From assembly GCA_005408345.1 (NCBI GenBank), contig SEMN01000062.1, positions 744,001-808,000 of the forward strand: 64,000 nt of DNA. The letters are read 5' to 3'. Both the position numbers and the translations under genes were made by a program. Within the stretch, counting starts at the first letter, position 1. Every line of letters starts with the position of its first letter. Under the pieces are notes generated by a model. That model did no database searches, had not been told where the DNA came from, and saw nothing but the letters and a program-made list of their open reading frames with translations. This document shows, in pieces, positions 10,348 to 21,854 of this stretch. Source of the DNA: Macquaria australasica. Its lineage: Eukaryota; Chordata; Actinopteri; Centrarchiformes; Percichthyidae.

Positions 10348-11533
10348 GTAACTCGAGTTGCTAATAACATGGTCATATAATGCATGCATATTTATGCATA
10401 TACTGTATCTCCAGTATGAATGAAAAATGGTTTGCTATTGTCATTGTATAACTCTAAGCCATTTATAACTTTTTAGAAAATCATTATAATTTAGAATATT
10501 TTAATTAAGATGTGCAATAATTTATCAAAATATGCAAATTGTATTGAGCATCATTACTCATCAAATATGGTGGTGAGAAAAAAATCCCATTTAGTTGGGC
10601 CTTAAGTTAGTAGTCTTATGAAGAAACTAATGTAAGTTTAAATCAACAAAGACAAAGTAGGATGCTCAGTGAGTTTGGGGGATAAAATTAAAGGGAATTT
10701 GATTGACGTTATCATGAGACTGCAGTTTATACACAAGGAATTTGCCTAGAACTGAACTGATGGGAATTGATTTAAATACATCTTAAATGAACTGAGATCA
10801 TCCCAACTTCACCTGACTTTAAAAGACTTAAAGATGAAAACATCCTAAAAATGTTGTTAAGTTTAGTTAAGATTCTAAACATGAAAAAGTCTCCTCTAAA
10901 GCTAGATGTCATCAAGTGAAACAGCCTGCAGCAGCTCCATTAACAATGATTGGGAGAGGGACTTTGTAGACACTGTGACAGCACCCAGGGGAATTTTCCT
11001 GGGACATGGAAGCATTTTTTTTGGTTGAGAGCTCCTAGTATTACTGTGAAATAAAACCTGTTTGGGCTTAGAGGTCGAAGTAAACATGGTATGATTTCAT
11101 AAAGTCAGCCACACAGTCTTTGTCAGAAGAGCTGCTTCAGGCCATCTCTTGATGAGATTGCAGATAAGTCTGTACTCTCGTATTTCTAACTTTGGCAGAA
11201 ATGGATTGATGATACCAAATCGCAAGTGAAATGCCCAAAAGCATGGGGACACTGTCTCTAGATAGATCTCTCCTTTGTACTCAGTTTAATCTTGCCAAGT
11301 TCAGCACCGATTTTGCTTGCCTTCTTGGGACATTTGTTTTTGTTGTATTTGAGATGCAAAATTATGCAAGTGAACACAACCATCATTAATTCAACTAAAC
11401 ATGAGTGAACAAACTGCCATATGAGCTGAATTCATCTCATTTTGAACTGTTAAATGCAAAGACTTAAACTGACTGAACTGAACTAAAGCCAGACTAAGCC
11501 AAAGTAACAATCTCTTGTATCTACCTCTCCCAG
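10348..11533. other. csmd3: intron w6-w7
   Basis: 1,186 bp of AT-rich intron with no recognisable repeat or gene. Confidence 0.7.
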
Positions 11534-11736
11534 TCTCCAGTTTCTTGCATTCGACACAGAGGCATCCCACGACATCCTGAAGGTGTGGGACGGGCCTCCT
11601 GAGAATGAGATGTCTCTGAAGGAGGTTAGCGGCTCGCTGCTGCCTGAGGGGATCCACTCCACTCTCAACATCGTCACCATTCAGTTTGAGACTGACTTTT
11701 ATATCACCAAGTCTGGCTTTGCCATTGACTTCTCCA
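11534..11736 (+). CDS. csmd3: csmd3 exon w7: second half of a CUB domain (about CUB8)
   Basis: The 203-nt exon enters in phase 2 and leaves in phase 1. It reads LQFLAFDTEASHDILKVWDG, with the TE..HD.L.VWDG calcium-site-like core of CUB domains, then EGIHSTLNIVTIQFETDF and SGFAIDFS. No cysteine is present. The acceptor is CTCTCCCAG and the donor is CCA|GTGAGT. Confidence 0.93.
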
Positions 11737-12922
11737 GTGAGTATTTCCTTCCGAGTAGTGTCCTGTAGATGTATACTGTAATTAGTTTGTTCTTAGTGAG
11801 AGTTACTCTGAGGAGTTGAAAGACATCAGGTATTTCATTCAGAACTGAGAATTTGTCATAGCAAATTGTTAAATATTTCTTTTTGAAATGTAATGTTATT
11901 TGAATTTTCTGACTGCCTCTTTTAAGTAGTGCAGAGTATGTCTGACCAAGCAGTGCCATCATATAATTAGTTAAGGGTTAATATCTATATCTAGATTTCT
12001 ACTACATATGTCCCCAAAGAAGTATGGAGCAGCTTTTAATTTGAACATTTCCTCATGCCATGTGGACGTTTCAGTATTTTATGTAATCTTTAACCATGTC
12101 TTGATGAGCAGTGGAAGTATTTCACAGTTCACTGCTGACAGTCTCCTGTGCAACGTTTGCTGCTATTATACTAATGCATACATGTTCTGCTGATGAGTAG
12201 TTTCCAAACCAAGCACCCTAGTACAGCAGTCCCACAACACCTCATGTATGATTTTGTAAATGTTTTCATTTTGTTTAGTAGACAGGCATGGCAGCATAAT
12301 GTAAAAATCAATTACATGGGATTCACTGCACATATTTAAAGATGGAATCGATTCTGGAGATGCATACTGTACTTAAATACCTGGTTTGCCTAAGGCTAAT
12401 GGTTTTCATTTGAAAACAGATAATCAACTGTATTTTGATATGTATGTCATCTATTAATCACATCATATACACTTTACCGTATTACCGTTTAATTCCACGT
12501 TTGTATTTTTTCAACATTCTTTACTTGATGTATTTGTATTTTGGAAAAAAAAGCAACACCACCACCAAACTGCAATATACTTAACTGTGTTAAGTCTCTC
12601 AATAAAGTCTGTCAAGATGGGAATATTTGAAGAATCCATCACATTTTACCAGATCATTCTGGTAGCTTTGGGCTGCTCCACAGCTGTGGTTTAGGAAAAC
12701 AGATTAGGAAGACACGCAGGATTTTGACTGATATCAGTCTGTAATCTGCTCTGTGCTCTAACTCTGTTGGAGCTACAATTTCAGTTTGACAGCTGTCTAC
12801 CGTATGATATAAAACTGTATGTGTCTGTATGTGTGTTCTCTCTTGTGCTCATTGATTCCCTGTACTTTGCATGCACGTGTGTTTATGTATGTGTGTGTCA
12901 CTCGTGTGTGTCTGCCCTTCAG
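11737..12922. other. csmd3: intron w7-w8
   Basis: 1,186 bp of AT-rich intron ending in a TG-rich run before the acceptor. Nothing was recognised. Confidence 0.7.
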
Positions 12923-13114
12923 GTTCGCTTGCGACAGCTTGCAGAGATCCAGGTATTCCCATGAATGGCAGTCGCAACGGGGAAGGGCGGGAGCCCGACG
13001 ACTCTGTGACCTTCTCTTGTGATCCGGGATATGAATTGCAGGGGGAGAGCAGAATCACCTGCATCCAAGTGGAAAATAGATACTACTGGCAACCCAGCCC
13101 TCCAAGCTGCATCG
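12923..13114 (+). CDS. csmd3: csmd3 exon w8: sushi (CCP) domain (about sushi8)
   Basis: The 192-nt phase-1/phase-1 exon encodes one sushi domain with cysteines in TACRDPGIPMNG, FSCDPGYELQG, ITCIQV and PSCI, and the Trp in YYWQPSPP. The acceptor is GCCCTTCAG and the donor is TCG|GTGAGA. The reading frame stays open both upstream (from 12871) and into the following intron (to 13239), so only the splice signals and domain limits define the ends. Confidence 0.92.
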
Positions 13115-13257
13115 GTGAGAGAGAGGGAGATGGTGTCAGAGAGAGAAGGGGGGATGTGTGGAGGAGACAGAGAGAGGTATATGGATTGAAGGAGAGAGGG
13201 AGAGAAGGAGGGAAGTGTAGGGGATCAGAGAGATGGTGAGAGGAAGAGGGAGCGAGG
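13115..13257 (+). repeat. purine-rich tract directly after the w8 donor
   Basis: About 140 bases are mostly G and A (GAGAGAGAGGGAG, GAGGAGACAGAGAGAGG), beginning within the donor GTGAGAGAGA itself. Confidence 0.65.
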
Positions 13258-14467
13258 GAGTTTTTCTATTAACTGCCTGTAGCAAAGACTATAATTCTCT
13301 CTCACTGATGTCTTAAAATATGTGTAGGATAAACAAGACTCTTCAGATATGTTTGAGTCATTGCCAACTATTATGTGGACAAATCCACTTCTGTAGCCAG
13401 TCAAAGACAGAGTACTCTACAGTCTCCCAACACATTGTCTTATTAGAGCTTAACAGCTAATTACTTAACAATGCAATTAGAAATAATTACACTAAGTAGG
13501 TCCAAAGAAACCTAGATGTTCTTGAGTTGCTGCCAACCGGTCTAACTGAGTTTTTTTTTTTCTGGCCAGGAAAGAGCCAGGCATTTGTAGGTCTTGCAAT
13601 GCAATTACAAAATCACACGACTCGGCTTAATGTAATGACACCAGAAGCAAGTCTGTATGAGTGAAAACTTGATGTAAATGTCAGATGTGCTTATACAAAG
13701 TAAGTGTTACCACACCAAATAAGAGCAACATACTAATCAACGTGTTACTGACACTTCTTCATTGTGAAACAAGACAGCTGTTAGTTTATTTATTCAATTC
13801 AATTCAGTTTTATTTATATAGCGCCATATCATAACAAAGTTATCTCAGAGCACTATTTCGAATAGAGCAAGTCTAGACCGACTCTTTATATTTACAGAGA
13901 CCCAACAGTTCCCACCATGAGCAAGCACTATGCGACAGTGGCAAGGAAAAACTCCCTTTTAACAGGTAGAAACCTCGAGCAGAACCAGGCTCAAGGTGGG
14001 CGGTCATCTGCCTCGACCGGTTGGGTTGAAGGGGGAAGGGGGGGAGCGGGAGAGAGAGAGCAGGAGGAAAGAGAACATACAGCAGCTCAATACAGCATAG
14101 ATATGATAATGGCATTGATGTTAACACCAACGGAAACAACACTAAGAGCAACATTATAATAGCAATACTAATAACAGCAACAACAGCAATAGCATCAGCG
14201 GGTGCAGAGCAGGAGCACGGGGGCAGCAGGCGGCAGCAACCACAGACCCAGACTCTACAGCTCCGGAGGCAGAAACACCTGCAGAAAGCAACAGAGAGAG
14301 AGAGAGAGGAGAAAGCACACAACTACGGGAAGAAGTTGAATTAATAACAAGCATTGATGGGATATGAGGGCGTACAGATGGAGAGGAAGAGGAGGAGAAA
14401 GGAGCTCAGTGCATCATAGGAAGTCCCCCGGCAGTCTAGGCCTATAGCAGCATAACTAAGGGGGGGC

Positions 14468-15826
14468 TCAGGGGTCACCTGAGTCAGCCCTACTATAAGC
14501 TTTATCAAAGAGGAAAGTCTTAAGCCTACTCTTAAATGTGAGGAGGTTGTCCGCCTCCCGTACACAAACTGGGATCTGGTTCCACAGGAGAGGAGCTTGA
14601 TAGCTGAAGGCTCTGGCTCCCATTCTACTTTTAGAGACTCTAGGAACCACAAGGAACCCTGCATTCTGGGAGTGCAGTGCTCTAGTGGGGTAATAGGGTA
14701 CTATGAGCTCTTTAAGATATGATGATGCCTGACCATTTAGGGCTTTGAAGGTGAGGAGAAGGATTTTAAATTCTATTCTGGATTTTACAGGGAGCCAGTG
14801 TAGAGAAGCTAATATTGGAGAAATATGTTCTCTTTTTCTGGTTCTTGTCAGTAAACGTGCCGCAGCATTCTGAATCAGCTGGAGAGTCTTAAGGGATTTA
14901 TTGGGGCAGCCTGATAATAGAGAGTTGCAATAGTCCAGCCTAGACGTAACAAATGCATGGACTAGTTTTTCTGCATCTTTTTGAGATAGGATGTGCCTGA
15001 TTTTTGCAATGTTACGTAAATGAAAAAAGGCAGTTCTTGAAGTTTGTTTTATTTGGGAGTTAAAGGACATATCCTGATCAAAGATAACTCCAAGATTCCT
15101 TACGGTTTCGCTGGAGGCCAGGGCAATGCCATCTAGAGAAACTATATCTTTAGATAATGTGTTTCGAAGGTGTTCGGGGCCAAGTACAATAACTTCTGAG
15201 TTTAACATCAGAAAATTGCAGGTCATCCAGGTTTTTATGTCCTTAAGGCATGCTTGAAGTTTAGCTAATTGATTGGTTTCATCTGGCTTGATCGATAAAT
15301 ATAATTGGGTATCATCTGCATAACAATGAAAATTTATGGAGTGCTTCCTAATAATATTGCCTAAAGGAAGCATATACAAGGTAAATAGAATTGGTCCAAG
15401 CACAGAACCTTGTGGAACTCCGTGACTAACTTTGGCGTGCATAGAGGATTCATCATTAACGTGTACAAACTGATATCGATCTGATAAATAGGATTTAAAC
15501 CAGCTTAGTGCAGTACCTTTAATGCCAATAAAATGTTCTAGTCTCTGTAATAGAATGTGATGGTCAATGGTATCGAATGCAGCACTAAGATCTAGTAAGA
15601 CAAGTACAGAGACAAGTCCTTTGTCTGATGCAATTAGAAGGTCATTTGTAACTTTCACCAGTGCTGTCTCTGTGCTATGATGCACTCTAAATCCTGACTG
15701 AAAATCCTCAAACAGCTTGTTGTTGTGTAGAAAGTCACACAACTGATTACACTGCTTTCTCAAGGACCTTAGAGAGAAAAGGAGGGTTAGATATAGGTCT
15801 ATAATTTGACAAAATCCCTGGATCAA
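14468..15826 (-). pseudogene. L2-like LINE reverse transcriptase (C-terminal ORF)
   Basis: The 452-codon ORF contains the reverse transcriptase palm with AAFDTIDHHIL, GVPQGSVLGPILFTLY and the catalytic FHCYADDTQLYL. Downstream it has the L2/CR1-type segments SRLDYCNSLLSG and SPILASLHWLPV. It would copy LINE RNA at a nicked target. It is separated by a frameshift at about 15754 from the ORF that encodes the start of the domain: KVLEKAV ends one frame and CNQLCDF continues in another. It is therefore a relic. Confidence 0.9.
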
Positions 15827-16313
15827 GAGTGGGCTTTTTAAGAAGATGCTTAATTACAGCTACTTTAAAGGACTGTGGCACATAGCCTTTAAATAAGGAC
15901 AGATTGATCATATCTAGTACATAAGTGCTAACTAAGGGTAAAATTTCTTTAAGCAGCCTAGTTGGGACGGGGTCTAAGAGACACGCTGATGGCTTAGATG
16001 AGGAAATCATGGAAGTTAGTTGATTACGGTTGATGGGAGAAAAGCAGTCTAAATGTACAGGTTTTACAGTTGTTTCTAAGGTTCCTGTGTTTGAAGATAA
16101 GTCAGTACCAACTGAGGGCAGGAGGTGCTGAATTTTGTCTCTAATAGTTAGAATTTTATCATTAAAGAAGCTCATAAAGTCATTACTACTGAGGTCTATA
16201 GGAATACATGGCTCAACAGAGCTGTGACTCTCTGTCAGCCTGGCTACAGTGCTGAACAGAAACCTGGGGTTGTTCTTATTTTCCTCTATTAATGATGAGT
16301 AGTACTCTGGCAT
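15747..16313 (-). pseudogene. L2-like LINE linker and start of reverse transcriptase
   Basis: The ORF runs from PEYYSSLIEENKNNPRFLF through DPVPTRLLKEI to SNYRPISNPPFLSKVLEKAV, the fingers region that precedes the RT core in this group. A 1-2 base deletion near 15754 moves the reading frame into the next ORF. The ORF is continuous in sense with the endonuclease ORF upstream, but stops and frameshifts lie in 16314-16710. Confidence 0.85.
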
Positions 16314-16710
16314 TACGGAGGGCCTTCCTATAAATTTTAAGACTAACTTGCCAGGCTAAACGTGATTCTTCCAGATTGGTGGAACGCCAATTCCTTTCAA
16401 GTTTTCGCGATGTTTGTTTTAATTTGCGGGTTATACCATGGAGCTAACCTCCTCTGTTTTATTATCTTCTTTTTTAGAGGGGCGATAGAGTCGAGTGTTA
16501 TTCGTAGTGAGCCTGCAGCACTATCAACAAGATGATCAATTTGGGAGGGACTAAAGTTAGCATAGGAGTCATCTGTTACATTGAGACATGGAACTGAATT
16601 TAATGCCGATGGAATTACTTCCTTAAATTTAGCTACAGCACTATCAGATAGACATCTAGTGTAGGAATGTTTGCCTAATGGCGTGTAGTCCAGTAATAGG
16701 AATTCAAAAG

Positions 16711-17556
16711 TTAATAAAAATGGTCTGATAAAAAAGAATTCTGTGGAAAGACTATTAGATGTTCAATTTCAATGCCATAAACAAGAACAAGGTCGAGGGT
16801 GTGGTTAAAACAGTGAGTGGGTTTATGTACACTCTGACAGAAGCCAATCGAATCTAATAATGAGATAAACGCAGCACTAAGGCTATCATTTTCTACATCC
16901 ACATGAATATTAAAATCACCTACAATAATTATTTTATCTGTTTTAAGGACTAAACCTGATAAGAACTCTGAGAATTCAGATAAAAATTCAGAATACGGTC
17001 CAGGAGCTCGGTACACTATAACAAATAGAATTGGCTGTAGTTTTTTCCAGGTTGGGTGTGAAAGGCTAAGAACAAGGCTTTCGAACGAGTTATAATTTAA
17101 TTTAGGTTTAGGCTTGATTAATAGGCTTGAGTCGAAGATGGCTGCAACTCCACCTCCTCGGCCTGTGCCTCGAGGACTGTGAGTATTAATGTGACTGGGG
17201 GGAGTGGATTCATTTAGGCTAACATATTCACCTTGACACAGCCAGGTTTCAGTGAGACAAAATAAATCAATATTATGATCTGATATTAGATCGTTTACTA
17301 GAACAGCTTTAGATGAGAGAGATCTGATGTTTAAGAGTCCACATTTAATTCTCCTATTTTGTTGTACTGTTGCAGTGGAGGTTTTACTTTTTATTAGGTT
17401 TTTATGTGCAACTCCTCTTCTGTTTACTTTGGATTTAAATAATTTAAGTGGTCTGGGGGCAGACAACCTCTCTGTGGAGTTTAGGGTGGGTAACTGCTCT
17501 AATGGAAGCGCAGAGAAGCGTGTAGGACTGCAACTCTGCCTCCTGGTCTGGACCAC
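16711..17556 (-). pseudogene. L2-like LINE apurinic-type endonuclease ORF
   Basis: The first 60 residues are basic. Then CGLLNIRSLSSKAVLVNDLI, DLFCLTETWL, GRGGGVAAI, VGDFNIHVD and HTLDLVLVYG follow in the order of an APE-type endonuclease, which nicks target DNA for LINE insertion. The ORF breaks at FLSDHFY just where SDHFLLTFEF would be expected. A shift in a T-run (about 16712-16730, minus strand) explains it, since the next frame continues with a matching reading. Confidence 0.85.
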
Positions 17557-17765
17557 AGACTGTTTTAAGTCTATGGTCTGAACTCTGAGTTGTCATGGCT
17601 TTGGGCCACTAATAAATTCGGCCAGATTTCTAGATATGAGAGTGGCTCCATCCAAAGTGGGATGAATGCCATCTCTCCTAATCAGACCAGGTCTTCTCCA
17701 GAAAGTCCGCCAATTATCTACAAAGCCCACATCATTACCTGGACACCTCGAAACTTAACCTCGAA

Positions 17766-17794
17766 ACTTGTTAAGTTTATCAAACTTAACAAGT
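17766..17794. repeat. perfect 13-bp hairpin at the 5' edge of the LINE
   Basis: ACTTGTTAAGTTT at 17766-17778 is followed by a 3-nt loop (ATC) and its exact complement AAACTTAACAAGT at 17782-17794. A preceding direct repeat of CCTCGAAACTT suggests local copying at the insertion edge. Confidence 0.7.
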
Positions 17795-18547
17795 GACAAG
17801 TAAAGCCTTTTGTGAGGCTTTAGGAGAGAGAATATCCTCTGACATGCTGAGGCACTAAAAAAATGTCATTAAAAAATCACGAGAGCAGAAATGTCTATTT
17901 ATTAATTGGTTATTAAATTGTATTAATTACATAACAAACAAGGAGCAATAAGTAAAATGTTCAGTTTGTGACACTTGGATTGTTGAAAGATTTGCAGAAG
18001 TCAGAAAAACTGAGATCCATTTTGTTGCCTGAATGATTTATAGTTGGAAAGTTTATTCTCCATATTTGTTGAATTGTATGTTTATTTATCATTTTATACT
18101 TACCTGATAGCTACAACTCAACAGGACAAACTTTGTATTTTTTTAACTGACCTTTTGAACACTGAATAAAACATTTAATAGGCTACATCAGAAATGAATT
18201 GGAAAATGTACCAGAAAGATCCAATGCCTTGGCGAGACGAGTGTTAAAAAAACGAGCTCATTTAATCATAATGTAGGGAAATAATGGTATAGTCTTTTTA
18301 ATGCCCTGGTTTTTGGCCTGATGTCACTGCAGTGCCTGATGGTTGTTGCTGATAGAGGTTGACAAAGGTCACAGAATTTGACTCAATTATATTTAATGAC
18401 CTACAAGTGCTCATTCCTTACTTGTCTCAAACTGAATTCAGCTCAGCCAAAGGCGTTTGCAGCAGGTCAGGCACATTTAAAGATGTTCTTTGTGATCACT
18501 GTGTGCAACTTTCTCATCAATCTTTTCTTCCCTTTTAATCTCTCAAG

Positions 18548-18686
18548 CTCCTTGTGGTGGGAATGTGACTGGATCTTCAGGATTCATCCTCTCTCCCAAC
18601 TACCCACACCCCTACCCACACAGCAAAGACTGTGACTGGCTTATTGCTGTCCACTCAGACTATGTCATTTCCTTGGCTTTCATCAG
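18548..18686 (+). CDS. csmd3: csmd3 exon w9: first half of a CUB domain (about CUB9)
   Basis: The 139-nt exon enters in phase 1 and leaves in phase 2. It encodes APCGGNVTGSSGFILSPNYP and SKDCDWLIAVHSDYVISLAF with the two CUB cysteines. An Asn-glycosylation site (NVT) follows the first cysteine. Its final AG joins the first base of exon w10 to form serine (FIS-FSIEP). The acceptor is AATCTCTCAAG and the donor is CAG|GTAATA. Confidence 0.92.
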
Positions 18687-20127
18687 GTAATATGAGCTGC
18701 TACAATGTCCATTTTACTTTGTTTAGCTGCTTTTATTCAAAACATAAAACAACACTGGCTGTCTAAATGGCAAGATGAAATGTGAAAAACAGGCTTGTTT
18801 TGTCCCAGTTGCATTATTTACATTTTAAAGCACAGGGGTTTGATGCACTCTTCACATGTGCAGATCATGCAAGTTATTTGAAACAATTATATGATTAAAA
18901 ATAAAATCCAGAAATGTAAGGTTTGTGCAGGATATTAACGGTGACTCCAATAAAAGATGCTGGAGATGGTGAAAATACAGTGTTGTCCTTTTAAGTACAT
19001 GGTCCAGTAGCTTACAAGATGAAGCTTTCCCTAAACCTGTGGTATGTTTGTAACCTACCTGAAACAGAATGGAGTCAGTTTTCAGTGGATGCACAGCGGC
19101 TCAGGTTGTGCCATGGAATTGCTTGTTTTCTGCAGTGGAACCAGCTATAACATCATAGTATTGAGCAAAGTTGGCCATGTGTGTTAAGCAGAGGGCTGGA
19201 ATTTGAGTCCAGGTGTGTTGGGAGATAGGGGGAAAGTAGTAGTGCCTCTACAAACACCTAGATGGTGGTTATTCCTGCTACTTTGCTGGAATGTGGTGAA
19301 ACAAGATTTCTGGATGAATACTGTATATTGCAGGCAGAATTGTGATATGAGTGCAACTCATTTCCTAGGCTGAATGATACTCAGGCCGTAAGCTTTACAT
19401 TATTAATTGCAATCTAAGCATGTAGCAGCAATACTGGCAGAGAAACTCACAGATGGGCCTGAGGGCACTTTTTATGGGCAGTGTTACATTTGACTGTTGA
19501 GTATTATTTTTATAGTCGTGTCATGAAGGGCTGAATAAGACTCCCTCGCACTATCCCTCTTCTTGAGGTGAAGGAGAGAAATTCACCATGTTTCTTTTTC
19601 AACTTTGTCCTTCAAAATAAACATCTAATAGAGTTAGCACAATGCTGCTTTCTCTCTTGGGAATGCCAAATGAAAGGATGGAGTTATGATTTTAAATTGG
19701 AGTTGCCTTGATCCAACTCAAATGCAATTATCTCCAAGCTATTTACATTTTTGTCATAAACCACGCTCATTATTTTGAAAACAAATGCTCCTCTCTCTCT
19801 CACTGCGGCATGTGATTTGATATACAGCGCTACGATATGAAACGATCTTTTCACACTGCATTGCCATTGCCGTCTGGGAAGATTTTGTGCCAGCGCAGTG
19901 TCACAACAATTTAATCTCTTCTCACCTCTTGGGGGAGATATCTTTTTTTATCTCTTTGTCTGGAGATACAAAACAAATCGCTTGGCGTGACTCACTTCTA
20001 GCACTGCGGTGCACACTCATTTTGAAACCCTAATACATTCTAAATCTTGCATTACAATCTGGTGGTTAAGACTTGGTAAAATAATAACTTTTATCTCTCA
20101 TTTGTCTGTTTCTTTTACTTATCACAG
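18687..20127. other. csmd3: intron w9-w10
   Basis: 1.44 kb of intron. No repeat or gene was recognised. Confidence 0.7.
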
Positions 20128-20315
20128 CTTCAGTATTGAGCCCAACTATGATTTCTTGTATATCTACGATGGACCAGACAGCAGCCTTCATCTGATTGGC
20201 AGTTTCCAAGACAGTAAACTTCCCGAGAAGATTGAGAGCACTTCCAACTTCATGTACTTGGCATTTCGCAGCGATGGCTCTGTGAGCTACACCGGCTTTC
20301 ATTTGGAATACAAAG
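20128..20315 (+). CDS. csmd3: csmd3 exon w10: second half of a CUB domain (about CUB9)
   Basis: The 188-nt exon enters in phase 2 and leaves in phase 1. It reads FSIEPNYDFLYIYDGPDSSL, the CUB core with the acidic YDGPD loop, then STSNFMYLAFRSDGSVSYTG and FHLEYK. No cysteine is present. The acceptor is TATCACAG and the donor is AAG|GTACTC. Confidence 0.93.
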
Positions 20316-20614
20316 GTACTCTGAATGCAAGTGGGATTCTATATGCATTTTCAGAGAATATGTTTATGTATTACATCAGGGGATTTAGTTGGATACTTAT
20401 ATAAATAAATTAGAAAATAACGTCTTTAGAGTATGCTACTGTACACAACTTTTTCCCTTATCCATTTCTACCATGTTACTTTTTAATAACAGTTTTGTTA
20501 AATCAAACACACCCTTGCAGCCTGAGTAACTATTTATACCATCTCTGTTGATTAGAAACCTCTCATTTTAGACAGTTGTCACTGTTCTAAAAGCTTTGTT
20601 CTTTTGACTGGCAG
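20316..20614. other. csmd3: intron w10-w11 (299 bp)
   Basis: A short intron between the CUB and its following sushi exon. Nothing was recognised in it. Confidence 0.8.
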
Positions 20615-20809
20615 CAAAACTGCGGGAGGCGTGTTTTGATCCAGGGAATATGATGAATGGCACTAGAATGGGTACAGACTACAAGCTGGGTTCTATGGTG
20701 ACATTTCATTGTGAGGCTGGCTACCTGCTGCAGGGCTACTCCACTCTGACGTGTGTCATGGGCAATAGCAAGAGACCAGAGTGGGACAGAGCCAAACCAA
20801 GCTGTCAAG
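20615..20809 (+). CDS. csmd3: csmd3 exon w11: sushi (CCP) domain (about sushi9)
   Basis: The 195-nt phase-1/phase-1 exon encodes one sushi domain with cysteines in REACFDPGNMMNG, FHCEAGYLLQG, LTCVMG and PSCQ, and the Trp in PEWDRAKP. The NGT and NSK contexts offer one possible glycosylation site (NGT). The acceptor is ACTGGCAG and the donor is AAG|GTGAGA. Confidence 0.93.
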
Positions 20810-21062
20810 GTGAGAGGCAACACTTCTACATTAACAGAAGGCAGAGAACTGCACTCCAGCTGTTTGGTCAATATTTGACACTATGTGATACCAGGACTGT
20901 ACCCTGTAAAAATGAAGTTTGAAGTGTGGTGTACAGATCTCTGGTAGAATGCAAGAAAAGCAAACTCAGGAGAGAATTCTGTATTATCGTGTGGAGCACA
21001 AATCATTGCTGCAGATCATTTATTGTTAATTTTTGTAGGTGTTAATGGTGTAAATAGAATTT

Positions 21063-21087
21063 AAAAAAAAAAAAAAAAAAAAAAAAA
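21063..21087 (+). repeat. poly(A) run, 25 bases
   Basis: Uninterrupted run of 25 A. No upstream retroelement body was recognised, so it is listed as a simple repeat. Confidence 0.85.
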
Positions 21088-21854
21088 GTCAAATACTATG
21101 TCAGAAGTTTATATCAGAGACATCCCTATGTGATGTGTTAAAGCAATCTGGTGTCTTTAGCCTGGTGAGGCCATTACAGAAATGAACACAAAGGAGTCTA
21201 CCTCAGTGTCCCAAAATATAGAAATACAATGTCTGTAATGAGTGGCCATTTCCAGAAATGCACACTTGTGTATCTCAGGTAATGGGGGGTTTGTGTTTGT
21301 GTTTTTTGTTTTTTGGTGACATAGAAATTATACATATTTGAGAAGCTGGATATGAAGTTTTCTTCTACTATAACTTTAAACATTAGACAATATTGTTTTA
21401 CAAAGGCTTTATTGTCCTGGCTTTTGCCAATCGGAAAAAATATTGTGTTCAAAATTGATGCTGTTTGCTCTTCTCTCTTTTCTCCAATACACACCCAGGT
21501 GCCAAATATGATTTACAACAGCTGAATTCTACCAGTCTAAACAGACTAAATCATTTTCCTTTCAGCACAACAAACACAGCTAGCAACAAGATCTACAGTA
21601 CCTATTCACTGTTTCAAGTTATCAATTGATCAACCCATAAACCCACCAATAAACTGACTGTAAACATAAAACCTGCAGTTCCAGTTTATCTAAGCAGAAT
21701 AATATTAGCTTGAAAGAATTGTTCGATGAACAAAAACAATATTAATACATTCATGATATGCACGACCTGACTTCACAAGAAGTGAGGCAATCTTTGTGAT
21801 GAAGTAAAATAAAAGAAACTAATTAATGGCCACAATGTTTGATTGGTGTGTAGA

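Larger units (their letters stand above)
13793..17796 (-). mobile_element. L2-like (CR1/L2 group) LINE, near full length, degraded
   Basis: Reading on the minus strand, an endonuclease ORF (17556-16711) is followed by a linker/RT N-terminal ORF (16313-15747) and a reverse transcriptase ORF (15826-14468). About 670 bp of 3' UTR follow, ending in an AATTGAATTGAA-type tail (plus strand TTCAATTCAATTCAG at 13793-13807). The plus-strand phrase TTTTATTTATATAGCGCCA at the 3' end is widespread in fish genomes. Frameshifts separate the ORFs, so the copy is inactive. Limits are approximate: no convincing target-site duplication was found, and the 5' limit is set near a hairpin at 17766-17794. Confidence 0.85.
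13115..18547. other. csmd3: intron w8-w9
   Basis: This 5.4-kb intron starts with a purine-rich tract (13115-13257) and is mostly filled by a minus-strand L2-like LINE at about 13793-17796. The remaining stretches (13258-13792 and 17797-18547) show nothing recognisable. Confidence 0.8.

Noticed and set aside
10348..12922. Introns w6-w7 and w7-w8 have exactly the same length (1,186 bp)
   Set aside because: I saw no sequence similarity between them, so I treat the equal length as coincidence.
14154..14354. Leucine-rich minus-strand ORFs in the LINE 3' UTR
   Set aside because: They come from the CAG/AAT-rich untranslated part of the L2-like element and are not proteins.
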